64,000 nucleotides of DNA from Streptomyces purpureus (GCF_014648195.1 NZ_BMQQ01000005.1:246012-310011); one strand, 5' to 3'; positions 34,560 through 43,292 are shown, counted from the stretch's first letter. Program-made: numbers and translations. Notes: a model not told the origin generated them from the letters alone.

Positions 34560-35645
34560 ATGCGGGGGAAACAAAGAATCCTGACACTGGTGTTCGCGCT
34601 GCTGGCGATGCAGCTGGGGTCGCTGATCAGCCCGGCGTACGCCTGCGGCTGCGGCGCCATGGTCACCGACCCGTCGACCCGGTTCGGCGTCGACCGTGAG
34701 ACGTCGGTGGTCCACTGGGACGGCCGTACGGAACAGATCGTGATGCGCTTCACCGTCGGCGGGAACGCGCCGCGGGCGGCCTGGATCATGCCCGTACCCA
34801 GCCGGGCCACCGTCGAGCTCGGCGACCACCGCCTCTTCAGCGACCTCTACCGGCGGACCCGGCCCGAGCTCCGGACGCGCCACTACTTCTGGCCGCGCTG
34901 GCGCGACCTGCCCTTCGCCGGCAACACCGACGGCGCCTCGGCCGGCGCCCCGCCCATGGCCGCAGCGCCCCCGGTCGGTGTCGTCGGCCGGGAGCGCCTC
35001 GGCGCCTTCGACGTCGCCCGGCTCACCGCCACCGACCCGGAGGCGCTGCGCGGCTGGCTGGAGGCGAACGGCTTCGAACTGCCGGACCGGCTCGCCACCG
35101 AGGTGAAGCCGTACGTCGAGCAGAAGTGGGAGTACGTCGCCGTCCGCCTCGCCCCCAAGGAGCAGGGCCAGACGCTCGGCGGCACCCTCGATCCGCTGAA
35201 GATCCGCTTCGCCAGCGACCGGCTGGTATACCCGATGCGACTCTCCCGCCTGGCCAAGTCCCCGCAGTCGCTCGGCCTGTACGTCCTCGCCGAGCACCGC
35301 ATGGAGCCGAAGAACGGCATCGGCGGCGCGGCGCCGGAGGTGACGTTCGCCGGGACCGTCGAGCCGGAGGAGCCGGAGAGCCCGCTCGCGGCCCTGACCG
35401 GCGGGAAGCCGGCCTTCCTGACCGCCGTCGAGCAGTACTTCCCCGAGCCGTCCCGGATCAACGGCGACCATGAACTGACCGCGACCGCCGAGGACACCCC
35501 CTACCGCCGCGCCATCTACCGCGACCGGCTGCTGAAGGTCGGCGGCTTCCCGGCGTGGCTGCTCACCGTGACGGGTGTGGCGGTGGCGGGGCTCGCGACG
35601 TTCGTGACCGTGCGGGTCCGCCGGCGCGCGGCAGCGGCGGCCTGA
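34560..35645 (+). CDS. Secreted DUF2330 protein, membrane-anchored
   Basis: A 361-residue protein with a signal peptide (ILTLVFALLAMQLGSLISPAYA, to about residue 28) followed by a Cys-rich start of the mature part (CGCGAMVTDPS). A DUF2330-type domain fills the body: WDGRTEQIVMRFTVGG, AAWIMPVPSRATVELGD and a repeat-like beta region near 195-245. The C-terminus has a transmembrane helix (WLLTVTGVAVAGLATFVTV, about 334-352) and a basic tail. The orientation is the same as cyp125, 129 bp downstream, but a link to steroid metabolism is not supported by the family. Function unknown. Confidence 0.85.
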   Translation: MRGKQRILTLVFALLAMQLGSLISPAYACGCGAMVTDPSTRFGVDRETSVVHWDGRTEQIVMRFTVGGNAPRAAWIMPVPSRATVELGDHRLFSDLYRRTRPELRTRHYFWPRWRDLPFAGNTDGASAGAPPMAAAPPVGVVGRERLGAFDVARLTATDPEALRGWLEANGFELPDRLATEVKPYVEQKWEYVAVRLAPKEQGQTLGGTLDPLKIRFASDRLVYPMRLSRLAKSPQSLGLYVLAEHRMEPKNGIGGAAPEVTFAGTVEPEEPESPLAALTGGKPAFLTAVEQYFPEPSRINGDHELTATAEDTPYRRAIYRDRLLKVGGFPAWLLTVTGVAVAGLATFVTVRVRRRAAAAA

Positions 35646-35708
35646 GGGGCCTGAACGACGCCCCGCCGTGGCCACGGTGGCCGGGGCGGCGGCTGCGATC
35701 CGGCGGCA

Positions 35709-36050
35709 TCAGACCGCAGCCGCCAGGGAGGCGGCGTCCATCTCCTCGTCGGTGGCCAGGAAGTCGTCGAACTCCCCGTCCTTGACACCCTGGACGAACT
35801 TGGTGAGCTCGGCGCGGGTGAAGAGGAGCACCGGGCTGTCGGGGTCCTTGTCGTCCGAGAGCGCCACCATGCGCGTACCGTCCGGGACGTGAGGGTGCGG
35901 ATGGCCCAGGGCGGCGGGTGCCACGGCCAGGATCACGCAGTCCTTGAGGATGGGGTCCAGGTCCGTGCGGCTCGCCTTGCGCCAGGCGAGCCCGGGGGCG
36001 TTGCTGTTCTCGTACGGCTTGCTGGTGCGGCCATTGGTGATCGTACCCAT
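35709..36050 (-). CDS. DUF397 protein (single copy, orphan)
   Basis: A 113-residue protein with a DUF397-like layout in a diverged form: APGLAWRKASRTDLDP (about 18-33; the WRKAS opening), CVILAVAPAALG, GTRMVALSDDKDPDSPVLLF (about 59-78, the D-S-K-D-P/D-P-x-L-x-F tail) and TRAELTKFVQGVKDGEFD. No XRE partner lies beside it. The ATG at 36048-36050 has AAAGGAA about 8 bases upstream. The C-terminal acidic tail (DDFLATDEEMDAASL) is extra. Orphan DUF397 genes are common in the genus. Confidence 0.8.
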   Translation of the reverse strand: MGTITNGRTSKPYENSNAPGLAWRKASRTDLDPILKDCVILAVAPAALGHPHPHVPDGTRMVALSDDKDPDSPVLLFTRAELTKFVQGVKDGEFDDFLATDEEMDAASLAAAV

Positions 36051-36247
36051 GCGAACTGTTCCTTTCGGTCGAGCCTCGTCGAGCCTCTCTGTCGAGCCTT
36101 CCGCGGCGTCCATGACCCCGCTCCTACTGCTACGGACGAAGCGGGGGAGGAAACTCAACTCGTCCTCACGCCGATTCGACGGCCCGATGTAAGAGACTGC
36201 TCGTGAAGGGGCCCAGGTGGGCCCGCCCGTTCGGTGAGAGGTGTCAT

Positions 36248-36592
36248 GTGCCCAGCGTCGTGAAGATCAATGTCCTGACCGTGCCGGCCGAGCAGCGTGA
36301 GGTCCTGGAGAAGCGGTTCGCCTCGCGGGCGGGGGCCGTGGAGGGGTCCGACGGGTTCGAGTGGTTCGAGCTGCTGCGGCCGGTAGAGGGCACCGACCAG
36401 TACCTCGTCTACACCCGCTGGCGCAGCGAGGAGGACTTCCAGGCGTGGATGGAGGGCCCCATGAAGGCGGCCCACCAGGGCGGCGGTCAGGGCGGCCCCG
36501 GCGGCGAGGGCGGGGAGCGGCCGAAGCCGGCCGCGTCCGCGTCCACGCTGTGGTCCTTCGAGGTCGTGCAGCAGGCCGGCCCGAAGAATTGA
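36248..36592 (+). CDS. Antibiotic biosynthesis monooxygenase-domain protein
   Basis: A 114-residue small alpha/beta protein of the ABM (dimeric ferredoxin-like) fold. VVKINVLTVPAEQREVLEKR (residues 4-23) starts the first strand and helix; GFEWFELLRPVEGTDQYLVY (about 36-55) and WRSEEDFQAWMEGPMKAAH (about 58-76) carry the characteristic W-x-S-x-E/F-x-x-W pattern. A Gly-rich insert near 80-95 precedes a last strand (TLWSFEVVQ). Members include heme-degrading and quinone monooxygenases; the ligand here cannot be told. GTG 36248 has GAGAGG 6 bases upstream. It is followed by a GNAT gene 37 bp on. Confidence 0.85.
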   Translation: MPSVVKINVLTVPAEQREVLEKRFASRAGAVEGSDGFEWFELLRPVEGTDQYLVYTRWRSEEDFQAWMEGPMKAAHQGGGQGGPGGEGGERPKPAASASTLWSFEVVQQAGPKN

Positions 36593-36629
36593 GGGGCGTG
36601 GCCGGGCCAGACCCGGTCACAATGCCCGC

Positions 36630-37118
36630 ATGCAGTGGATCATCACCCCGGAGCGGTACGACACCGCCGACGCGACCGCCCTTCGCCGTGACTACTACGA
36701 CGAGGTGGCGAGCCGCTACTGGCGGCGCCCCGCGACCGAGGCGGAGATGGACGAAGGGCTCACCGGCGACGGCGCGGAGGAACTCGCACCGCCCACCGGT
36801 GAGTTCCTCGTCGGGCGGTACGGCGGATCGCCGGCGGCCTGCGGTGGTGTGCTGCTGCTCGACGCGGAACGGGCCGAGCTGACACGGGTGTTCCTCCGCC
36901 CCGCGTTCCGGGGCACCGGCGGCGCGGGCCTGCTCCTCGGGGCGCTGGAGGACGCGGCCCGGGGCCTCGGCGCCCGCCGCATGGTCCTCAACACCCGGCT
37001 CGACCTCATCGAGGCCCGGACGCTGTACACACGGCACGGCTACGCGGAGATCCCCGCGTACTGCGAGGGCCCGTACATGGAGATCTGGTACGGGAAGGAG
37101 CTCGCCGCCCGGGTGTGA
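36630..37118 (+). CDS. GNAT-family N-acetyltransferase
   Basis: A 162-residue acetyltransferase. The conserved core of the fold is visible: acceptor strand LVGRYGGSPAACGGVLLLD, then RAELTRVFLRPAFRGTGGAG (about 89-108; the R/Q-x-x-G-x-G/A acetyl-CoA loop is RGTGGAG), LLLGALEDAARGLGARRMVL (about 110-129) and ARTLYTRHGYAEIPAY. Substrate unknown. The start ATG 36630 gives MQWIITPERYDTAD, a typical length. It is likely co-transcribed with the ABM gene 37 bp upstream. Confidence 0.9.
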   Translation: MQWIITPERYDTADATALRRDYYDEVASRYWRRPATEAEMDEGLTGDGAEELAPPTGEFLVGRYGGSPAACGGVLLLDAERAELTRVFLRPAFRGTGGAGLLLGALEDAARGLGARRMVLNTRLDLIEARTLYTRHGYAEIPAYCEGPYMEIWYGKELAARV

Positions 37119-37201
37119 GCGGGCGGCCCGGCGTAGCCGCGGTGTGAGCGGTCGGCCAGGTGTGGGCAGGCGGCCGGGGTCCTACCGGGGGGCGGCGGCC
37201 G

Positions 37202-39250
37202 TCAGGCGTGGTGGTCGCGGGGCGGCGGCGGGCCGTAGGGGCGTTCGTCGTCCGACCCGCTCAGCTCCGCGGTCAGCTCCTCCACGAGCTTGATCAGATC
37301 CGTCGGCCGGTCGGGGCTCCACCAGTCGCCGAGCAGCTGGGCGAGGGACTCCTCGCGAGCCTTCGCCAGCCTGGCCGCGACCTCCACGCCCTCGTCGGTC
37401 AGCATCAGCTGGAGCCCTTCGCGGCGCGCAAGACGGCGCTCCTCGACCTGCCGCGACGCCTCGGTGACGGCGCGCAGCGGTACGGACGTCTGCTCGGCGA
37501 GCCGGGCCGGCTCGACCGTGCCGTGACGCCTGATCCGCAGCAGCAGCCAGCTCGCGGCGGGCAGCAGGTCGAGACCGGCACGGCGGGTGATCTTCTCGTA
37601 CACCGCCTTGCGTCCCTCCCGCGAGCCGAGGACCGACAGGGCGCGGGCGCACTCCTCGTACGAGGACCGCTCGACGGGGTTGCTGGCGAGGGTCTGGGTG
37701 GTGTCGGGCGCGGTGACCGAGCCACGCAGCTTGTCCTCGCGCAGGAAGCAGGCGACGAGGAACGCGACCAGGACGACGGGCGAGGCGTACAGGAAGACGT
37801 CCGTGATGGAGGTCGCGTACGCGTGCAGCACCGACGGGCGCAGCTCGGGCGGGAGTTGGGCGATCGCGCGCGGGTCGGCGGCTAGCTGGTCGGCGTCCGC
37901 GCCCGGCGGCACCTGCTGTCCGGCGAGCGCGGATCGCAGCTTGTCCGTGAGGCGGTTGGCGAAGACCGTGCCGAAGACGGCGACTCCGAAGGAGGCGCCG
38001 ATGGAGCGGAAGAACGTGGCTCCGGAGGTGGCGACGCCGAGGTCCGCGTACGGCACGGCGTTCTGCACGACCAGGACGAGGACCTGCATGACCAGGCCGA
38101 GACCGGCGCCGAAGACGAAGAAGTACAGGCTCATCTCCCAGGTCGAGCTGGTCTCGTGGAGCTGGTGGAGCAGGAGCAGCCCGAGGGCGGTGAGGCCGGT
38201 GCCGGCGACGGGGAAGACCTTCCAGCGGCCGGTGCGGGCGACGATCTGCCCGGAACCGGTGGAGGTCAGGAACAGGCCGAGCACCATCGGCAGCATGTGC
38301 ACCCCGGACATCGTGGGGGTGACGCCCTGGACGACCTGGAGGAACGTCGGCAGATAGGTCATCGCGCCGAACATGGCGAAGCCGACGACGAAGCTGATGA
38401 CGGAGACGAGGGTGAAGGTGCGGATCCGGAACAGCTTCAGCGGCAGGACGGGTTCGGCCGCGCGCCGTTCGACGAGGACGAAGACGACGAGGAGTACGGC
38501 TCCGAGGACGGCGAGGGCGATGATCTGCGCCGAGCCCCAGGCCCAGGTGGTGCCGCCGAGTGAGGCGACCAGGACCAGGCAGGTGGCGACCGAGGCGATG
38601 AGGAACGTACCGAGGTAGTCGATGCGGTGCCGGGTGCCGTGCGCCGGGATGTGCAGGACGCCGGCGATGACGAAGAGCGCGACGACGCCGATGGGCAGGT
38701 TGATGTAGAAGACCCAGCGCCAGGAGAGGTGCTCGGTGAACAGCCCGCCGAGCAGTGGCCCGAGGACACTCGTGGCACCGAAGACCGCGCCGAACAGACC
38801 CTGGTACTTCCCGCGTTCGCGCGGCGAGACGAGATCGCCGACGATCGCCATCGACAGCACCATGAGTCCGCCGCCGCCCAGGCCCTGGACGGCGCGGAAG
38901 GCGATGAGCTGCGGCATGTTCTGGGCGATGCCGCAGAGCGCGGAGCCGATGAGGAAGATGACGATGGCGGCCTGGAAGAGCTTCTTGCGGCCGTACTGGT
39001 CGCCGAGCTTGCCCCACAGCGGTGTCGCGGCGGTGGAGGCGAGCATGTAGGCGGTGACCACCCAGGACAGATGCTCCATGCCGCCGAGTTCGCTGACGAT
39101 GGTCGGCAGGGCGGTGGAGACGATGGTCTGGTCGAGGGCGGCGAGCAGCATGCCGAGCAGCAGCGCCCCGATGGCGACCAGCACCGTGCGGTGGCTACGG
39201 CCCTCGCCCGGCACCGGTCCGGCGGCCGGGGTGCGTACTTCCTGCGCCAT
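37202..39250 (-). CDS. MFS drug exporter (DHA2, 14 TM) fused to a MarR-type DNA-binding domain
   Basis: A 682-residue fusion. Residues about 18-520 are a 14-helix DHA2 multidrug:proton antiporter: LDQTIVSTALPTIVSELGG (motif D1), GKLGDQYGRKK (motif A), RAVQGLGGGGLMVLS (motif B) and GPLLGGLFTEHLSWRW (motif C, near 140-155). Residues about 555-640 are a winged-helix of the MarR type: LPAASWLLLRIRRHGTVEPA, LAEQTSVPLRAVTEASRQ and VEERRLARREGLQLMLTDEG, with the wing. The tail is Asp/Pro-rich. Start at CAT 39248-39250 (MAQEV); a start 6 bases earlier is possible. A membrane exporter whose own cytoplasmic tail looks like a repressor could sense its substrate directly. Confidence 0.85.
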   Translation of the reverse strand: MAQEVRTPAAGPVPGEGRSHRTVLVAIGALLLGMLLAALDQTIVSTALPTIVSELGGMEHLSWVVTAYMLASTAATPLWGKLGDQYGRKKLFQAAIVIFLIGSALCGIAQNMPQLIAFRAVQGLGGGGLMVLSMAIVGDLVSPRERGKYQGLFGAVFGATSVLGPLLGGLFTEHLSWRWVFYINLPIGVVALFVIAGVLHIPAHGTRHRIDYLGTFLIASVATCLVLVASLGGTTWAWGSAQIIALAVLGAVLLVVFVLVERRAAEPVLPLKLFRIRTFTLVSVISFVVGFAMFGAMTYLPTFLQVVQGVTPTMSGVHMLPMVLGLFLTSTGSGQIVARTGRWKVFPVAGTGLTALGLLLLHQLHETSSTWEMSLYFFVFGAGLGLVMQVLVLVVQNAVPYADLGVATSGATFFRSIGASFGVAVFGTVFANRLTDKLRSALAGQQVPPGADADQLAADPRAIAQLPPELRPSVLHAYATSITDVFLYASPVVLVAFLVACFLREDKLRGSVTAPDTTQTLASNPVERSSYEECARALSVLGSREGRKAVYEKITRRAGLDLLPAASWLLLRIRRHGTVEPARLAEQTSVPLRAVTEASRQVEERRLARREGLQLMLTDEGVEVAARLAKAREESLAQLLGDWWSPDRPTDLIKLVEELTAELSGSDDERPYGPPPPRDHHA

Positions 39251-39434
39251 GGACATCCCCTTCGCTGGCCATCGCTGGCCTCGCTGGCCTTCGACTGCAC
39301 CCTCCATCGTGGTGGCTCTGTCCCGTTATGGCCTGCCGAGGGGTGCGGTAGGAGGGACCGGAGGGCGGGTGCCTTGGGCGGACCGGGGGTGGCCTGCATA
39401 ATCGCTGGCAGTTTCAAGGGGAGGGAAAACCACT

Positions 39435-40508
39435 GTGGCGGCACACGTGTGTCCTGAGTGCGGTACGCCGCCGAGCCCGGACGGCAGACCGGGGCCGGCC
39501 TGCGGCTGTGCGCGGGCGGCCGACCTCGCGGCGCGGAAGGCGGACGACATCGCGGCGGCGGAGGCCTTCGACCCGCTACGCATCCGCCCGTACGTGAATC
39601 TGGGCCCGCGGACGCCGCAGGAACCGGAGGCGCCCACCGCGCCGATCCCGCTGGTGACCGGGCCCGCGGAACCCGTACCCGCGGAACCGGCACCCGCCGC
39701 GGAGCAGACGATGCCGCTGTTCCTGGGCGCGCCGCCGCCCGGCACCGGTGACGGCGGCCCTGGCCCTGGCCCGGGCTCCGGTGCATATGGATCCGGCTCC
39801 GGCTCCGGTGCGTACGAGCCCGGTGGGCATGAGCGGGGGGTGTGCGAGTCGGGCACGTACGAGCTCGGTACGTACGACGAGGAGCCGCGCCGTCGGCGGA
39901 CCGGCGCCATGGTGGGCGTCGCGGCGGCCGTGGTCGTCGTGTTCGCCGCCGCCGCGTTCGCCGGAGGCCTGTTCGACAGCAAGGACGCCCCGGCCGCACT
40001 GCCCGCGACGGCGACGGGCGGGCCGGCCACCGCCGTCTCCCAGGCGCCGTCGGAGTCGGTCTCGCCGTCCGCCTCCCCGTCCGTCTCGGACTCGGCCTCG
40101 GCGTCGGCGTCCGCCTCCCCGTCCGCCTCGCCGTCGCCGTCGAGCGCGTCACCGAGCGCCTCCGCGTCCTCCGCCCCGGCCGAACCGTCCCCCTCGAAGT
40201 CCTCGTCAACGCCTTCCGCCCCGCCGTCGGCGTCGCAGCCGGCGAGCCAGGCGCCCACCACGGCCCCGGCCGCGGGCACGCTGCGGCGTGGCGACTCCGG
40301 CCCCGAGGTCGCCCAGCTCCAGAGCCGCCTCTACGAGGTGGGGCTGTACCGCGGCCCGATGAACGGCAGGTACGGCGAACGGGTCGAGAACGCCGTGGCC
40401 GAATACCAGTGGAGGCACGACATCTGGGACGACCCCATGGGCGTCTACGGGCCGAACACGCGCCGGGCACTGGAGGCCGAGACGACCGGCGAACGGGAGC
40501 GCCGCTGA
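39435..40508 (+). CDS. Peptidoglycan-binding-domain protein with zinc-ribbon-like N-terminus
   Basis: A 357-residue protein. It begins with a possible metal-binding CxxC (HVCPECGTPPSP, then CGCARA; Cys6, Cys9). A Gly/Ser/Tyr-rich stretch leads to a transmembrane helix (MVGVAAAVVVVFAAAAFAGG, about 158-177) after RRRR, then a Ser/Ala/Pro-rich stalk and a PG_binding_1 domain at the end (LRRGDSGPEVAQLQSRLYEV, about 279-298; then RVENAVAEYQWRHDIWDDPM). The binding domain would face the wall. The Ser/Ala/Pro stalk is a long simple-sequence region (about 200-270). GTG 39435 is supported by GGGAGGG upstream. Divergent from the MFS gene. Confidence 0.85.
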   Translation: MAAHVCPECGTPPSPDGRPGPACGCARAADLAARKADDIAAAEAFDPLRIRPYVNLGPRTPQEPEAPTAPIPLVTGPAEPVPAEPAPAAEQTMPLFLGAPPPGTGDGGPGPGPGSGAYGSGSGSGAYEPGGHERGVCESGTYELGTYDEEPRRRRTGAMVGVAAAVVVVFAAAAFAGGLFDSKDAPAALPATATGGPATAVSQAPSESVSPSASPSVSDSASASASASPSASPSPSSASPSASASSAPAEPSPSKSSSTPSAPPSASQPASQAPTTAPAAGTLRRGDSGPEVAQLQSRLYEVGLYRGPMNGRYGERVENAVAEYQWRHDIWDDPMGVYGPNTRRALEAETTGERERR

Positions 40509-40579
40509 GGGCCGCGCGCCGGACTAGGACCCGGCAGGAGAGCCGCGGAGGGGGCGGACTGGCGCGGGACCGCCAAAGT

Positions 40580-40600
40580 TTTGTATCGTGAAGAAACAAA
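40580..40600. promoter_or_regulatory. AT-rich palindromic operator candidate
   Basis: TTTGTATC-GTGAA-GAAACAAA is an inverted repeat with one mismatch, placed 75 bp before the HAD gene in a very A+T-rich patch for this genome. It looks like an operator of a sugar-responsive repressor. Confidence 0.5.
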
Positions 40601-40674
40601 GTGGCCCCGCTCGTACTCCCTGACCGGCGGGCGGGTCCACTTCGTTCTCTTTTCCCCTGTCCAGGAGACCGCCC

Positions 40675-41331
40675 ATGCTGACCGCCCGCGCCTTCCTCCT
40701 CGACATGGACGGCACACTCGTCAATTCGGACGCGGTGGTGGAGCGCTGCTGGCGCCGCTGGGCGGAGCGCAACGGCCTCGACCCGGACGAGGCGCTGAAG
40801 GTGGTCCACGGCCGCCAGGGCTACGCCACGATGGCGGCGCTGTTGCCGGACCGGCCCATGGAGCTGAACCACGCCGACAACCGCGTGATGCTCGCCGAGG
40901 AGACCGCGGACCTCGACGGGGTCGTCCCGGTCGACGGCGCGGCCGCCTTCCTCGCCGCCATCGCCGAGCTGCCGCACGCCCTGGTCACCTCGGCCGACGA
41001 AGCCCTCGCGCAGGCCCGTATGGGCGCCGCCGGGCTGCCGATCCCCGTGACGCGGGTCACGGCCGAACGGGTCGGCGCCAGCAAGCCGGACCCGGAGGGC
41101 TTCCTCAAGGGCGCGGCGGAGCTGGGCTTCGCCCCGGCGGACTGCCTGGTCTTCGAGGACAGCCAGGCCGGCATCGAGGCGGGCCGCGCGGCCGGCATGC
41201 GGGTGGTGGGCGTCGGCCCACGCGCCGCGGCCTTCGCCCCCGACGTCCACGTACAGGACCTGACGGAACTGCGGGTGGAGCCGACGGCAGACGGCTCGTT
41301 CCTGCTGCACGTCGCCTCTTCCGCCGCGTAG
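40675..41331 (+). CDS. HAD-superfamily phosphatase, subfamily IA
   Basis: A 218-residue HAD phosphatase resembling phosphoglycolate or sugar-phosphate phosphatases. Motif I is FLLDMDGTLVNSD (nucleophile Asp10, Asp12), a helical cap follows (about 20-80), motif II is HALVTSADEA, motif III has the Lys in RVGASKPDPEGFLKGAA (about 122-138), and motif IV is CLVFEDSQAGIEAGRAAGM (about 151-169). Complete domain. Upstream lies an AT-rich palindrome (40580), suggesting regulation, possibly by sugar. Start ATG 40675 gives MLTARAFLLD with CAGGAG upstream. A sugar-phosphatase role is the best guess. Confidence 0.88.
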   Translation: MLTARAFLLDMDGTLVNSDAVVERCWRRWAERNGLDPDEALKVVHGRQGYATMAALLPDRPMELNHADNRVMLAEETADLDGVVPVDGAAAFLAAIAELPHALVTSADEALAQARMGAAGLPIPVTRVTAERVGASKPDPEGFLKGAAELGFAPADCLVFEDSQAGIEAGRAAGMRVVGVGPRAAAFAPDVHVQDLTELRVEPTADGSFLLHVASSAA

Positions 41332-41394
41332 CCCGACGGCACGGCCCGGGCGGGAGGCGGCCCGGCGAGGCCGGCGGCACCCCCATGGCGAGCG

Positions 41395-41475
41395 GCTCGT
41401 CCGGGCGCGCCCCGGCGGCCCGTCACGGCCGCGATGCTCGTCCGGGCGCATCCCGGCGGCCCCTCACGGCCGCGA
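41395..41475. repeat. 40-bp direct repeat in an empty gap
   Basis: Copies 41395-41434 and 41436-41475 (gctcgtccgggcgc ... cacggccgcga) differ at only 3 bases and are 1 bp apart; a third, weaker copy follows to about 41510. They lie in the 345-bp gap between the HAD and permease genes (41332-41677), which otherwise shows no gene. Confidence 0.75.
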
Positions 41476-41677
41476 GACTCCCCAGTCCGAGCGCGCCTCG
41501 GCGGCACATACCGGGTGAGGCGTCCGAGGTCGGGCACCCGCCGGGCCGTGGCGCCCTTGGCCGGGCGGCTCCCCGCCGCGCGTCACGACCTCGGGACGCC
41601 GTCCAGGCCTTCGGTTCGCCCCGCGGCCGTCATGGCTGCGGGCGCTCATAGCCCGGGGTGCGCACTCTTCCCTCGCG

Positions 41678-42442
41678 TCACACGCGCCCGGCGCCCGCCG
41701 TCGTCGCCTCCTCGCGGTGCAGGAGGCCCCGGGCGACCAGTTCCAGGACGGCGGCCACCGCCACGGCCTGTACCGCCATCAGCCCCACCAGCACGAACAG
41801 CTGCACCGCACCCGCCTGTACGGGTGACGCGCCGCCGAGCAGCATGCCCACGAACGCGCCCGGCAGGGTGACGAGCCCGACCGTCCTGGTCTGATCGAGC
41901 CCCGGCAGCAGCGCGTCGGCCGCGGCCGGTCGGGCGATCTCCAGGCGGGCGTCCCGATCCGGCAGCCCGAGCGCGAGCCCCGCCTCCACCTCCCCGCGCC
42001 GCGCCGCCAGCTCGTCCAGCGCGCGGCGCCCGCCCAGTACGGTCGCGGTGAGCGCCCCGCCGATCAGGATGCCGGTGACCGGGATCAGGGCGACGCCCTT
42101 GACCGGTACGAGCCCGGTGAGCAGCAGCGCGGCCACGACCGGGACGACGCCCGCCGCGAGCGGCACCGCGGCCCACCACCAGGACCCGTTGGTGGTGAGC
42201 CGGCGTCCGGCGGTCCGTACCGCGACCGCGTACATCAGCAGCAGGAAGCCGAGCAGCAGCGGCACCGACCGCATCACCCAGCCGATCACCAGCGAGACGA
42301 CGAGCAGCTGGACGGCGGCGCGGGCGCCCGCGGCGAGGTGGGCCCGACCCCGGCCCAGCTGGGCGAGAGCCGCGACGGTGGCGCCGACGGCGAGCAGGGC
42401 GGCCAGAACCGCACCAAATGTGGCGTTGACGGGCAGCAGCAC
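41678..42442 (-). CDS. ABC-type permease, UPF0014/FetB-like
   Basis: A 254-residue membrane protein of the UPF0014 (FetB-like) family, with about seven hydrophobic helices (near 10-30, 38-58, 62-80, 92-110, 112-130, 190-215 and 218-240). The GYAVAVRTAGRRL and RALDELAARRGEVEAGLAL parts and the TVGLVTLPGAFVGMLLGGAS block are typical for the family. In E. coli the FetA/FetB pair is linked to iron export, but no ATPase partner lies beside this gene. GTG start at 42440-42442 gives VLLPVNATFG. It stands alone; the gap before it (41332-41677) is repeat-rich. Confidence 0.85.
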   Translation of the reverse strand: MLLPVNATFGAVLAALLAVGATVAALAQLGRGRAHLAAGARAAVQLLVVSLVIGWVMRSVPLLLGFLLLMYAVAVRTAGRRLTTNGSWWWAAVPLAAGVVPVVAALLLTGLVPVKGVALIPVTGILIGGALTATVLGGRRALDELAARRGEVEAGLALGLPDRDARLEIARPAAADALLPGLDQTRTVGLVTLPGAFVGMLLGGASPVQAGAVQLFVLVGLMAVQAVAVAAVLELVARGLLHREEATTAGAGRV

Positions 42443-42498
42443 ACCCCAACCCTACGGACCCACCCCAACACTTCGGACGCAGAAGTGAACTGCCGATG

Positions 42499-42521
42499 CG
42501 TCACAACCCCTTGAAGTGACG
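42499..42521. promoter_or_regulatory. Inverted repeat between permease and nuclease genes
   Basis: CGTCAC (42499-42504) and GTGACG (42516-42521) are a 6-bp inverted repeat with an 11-bp spacer in the divergent region of the permease and secreted nuclease. A possible regulator site; evidence is weak. Confidence 0.3.
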
Positions 42522-42647
42522 TGCTCATGTCGCCACGCTGTTACCTGGCGCATTCCCCCAGGAAACCTGGCGCCGCCACGATGACCGAGCCGCCGAGCCG
42601 CCCGACCGGGCGTCCGGCCAAGGTCCCCCCACATCAAGGGAGTTCAC

Positions 42648-43292
42648 ATGTCCGGTGTCTACGCGCGTCGAATAGGTGTCACGCTCGCCGCGGCCGTTCT
42701 GACCGCAACCGGCCTCCTGGCCACCGCCCCCGCCGCCCAGGCGGCCCCGCCCACCCCGATCAGCGCCGACACCGCCCGGACCTACCTCGGTCAGCTCACG
42801 GTCAAGCCCGAGGGATCCTCCAGCGGCTACAGCCGGGACCTCTTCCCGCACTGGAGCACCGTCTCGGGCGCCTGCAACACCCGCGAGACCGTCCTCAAGC
42901 GCGACGGCGTGAACGTCGTCCAGGACTCCAGCTGTGCCGCCGTCAGCGGAAGCTGGTACTCCGAGTACGACGGCGCGACCTGGACCGCCGCCTCCGACCT
43001 CGACATCGACCACGTCGTCGCGCTGGCCGAGGCCTGGCGCTCCGGCGCCAACTCCTGGACCACCTCCAAGCGCCAGCAGTTCGCCAACGACCTGACCCGC
43101 CCCCAGCTCATCGCCGTCACCGACAACGTGAACCAGGCCAAGAGCGACCTCGACCCGGCCGAGTGGCTGCCGCCGCGCACCGCGTACCGCTGCACCTACG
43201 CCCGGATGTGGGTGCATGTGAAGCACAGCTGGGGCCTCTCCGTCGACTCCGCCGAGAAGAGCGCGCTGCAGTCCGTCCTGAACGCCTGCTGA
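42648..43292 (+). CDS. Secreted HNH-family nuclease
   Basis: A 214-residue secreted protein with a signal peptide (RIGVTLAAAVLTATGLLATAPAAQA, about 8-32) and a mature HNH-type nuclease (DUF1524-like): the catalytic region is DLDIDHVVALAEAW (about 117-130; the D-H-V-V/A-L-A motif), followed by RQQFANDLTRPQLIAVTDNV (the N box) and the closing helix YARMWVHVKHSWGLSV. Two Cys (SGACNTRET, DSSCAAVSG, and YRCTYARM) can form disulphides outside. Streptomyces secrete such enzymes for nucleic acid turnover. ATG 42648 has AAGGGAG 8 bases upstream. The last 17 coding and flanking bases are duplicated (see 43281). Confidence 0.88.
   Translation: MSGVYARRIGVTLAAAVLTATGLLATAPAAQAAPPTPISADTARTYLGQLTVKPEGSSSGYSRDLFPHWSTVSGACNTRETVLKRDGVNVVQDSSCAAVSGSWYSEYDGATWTAASDLDIDHVVALAEAWRSGANSWTTSKRQQFANDLTRPQLIAVTDNVNQAKSDLDPAEWLPPRTAYRCTYARMWVHVKHSWGLSVDSAEKSALQSVLNAC

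Noticed and set aside
38437..41451. A minus-strand frame of about 1000 codons across the MFS start, the wall-binding protein and the HAD gene
   Set aside because: It passes antisense through two clear plus-strand genes and is mainly Arg/Pro/Ser low-complexity.
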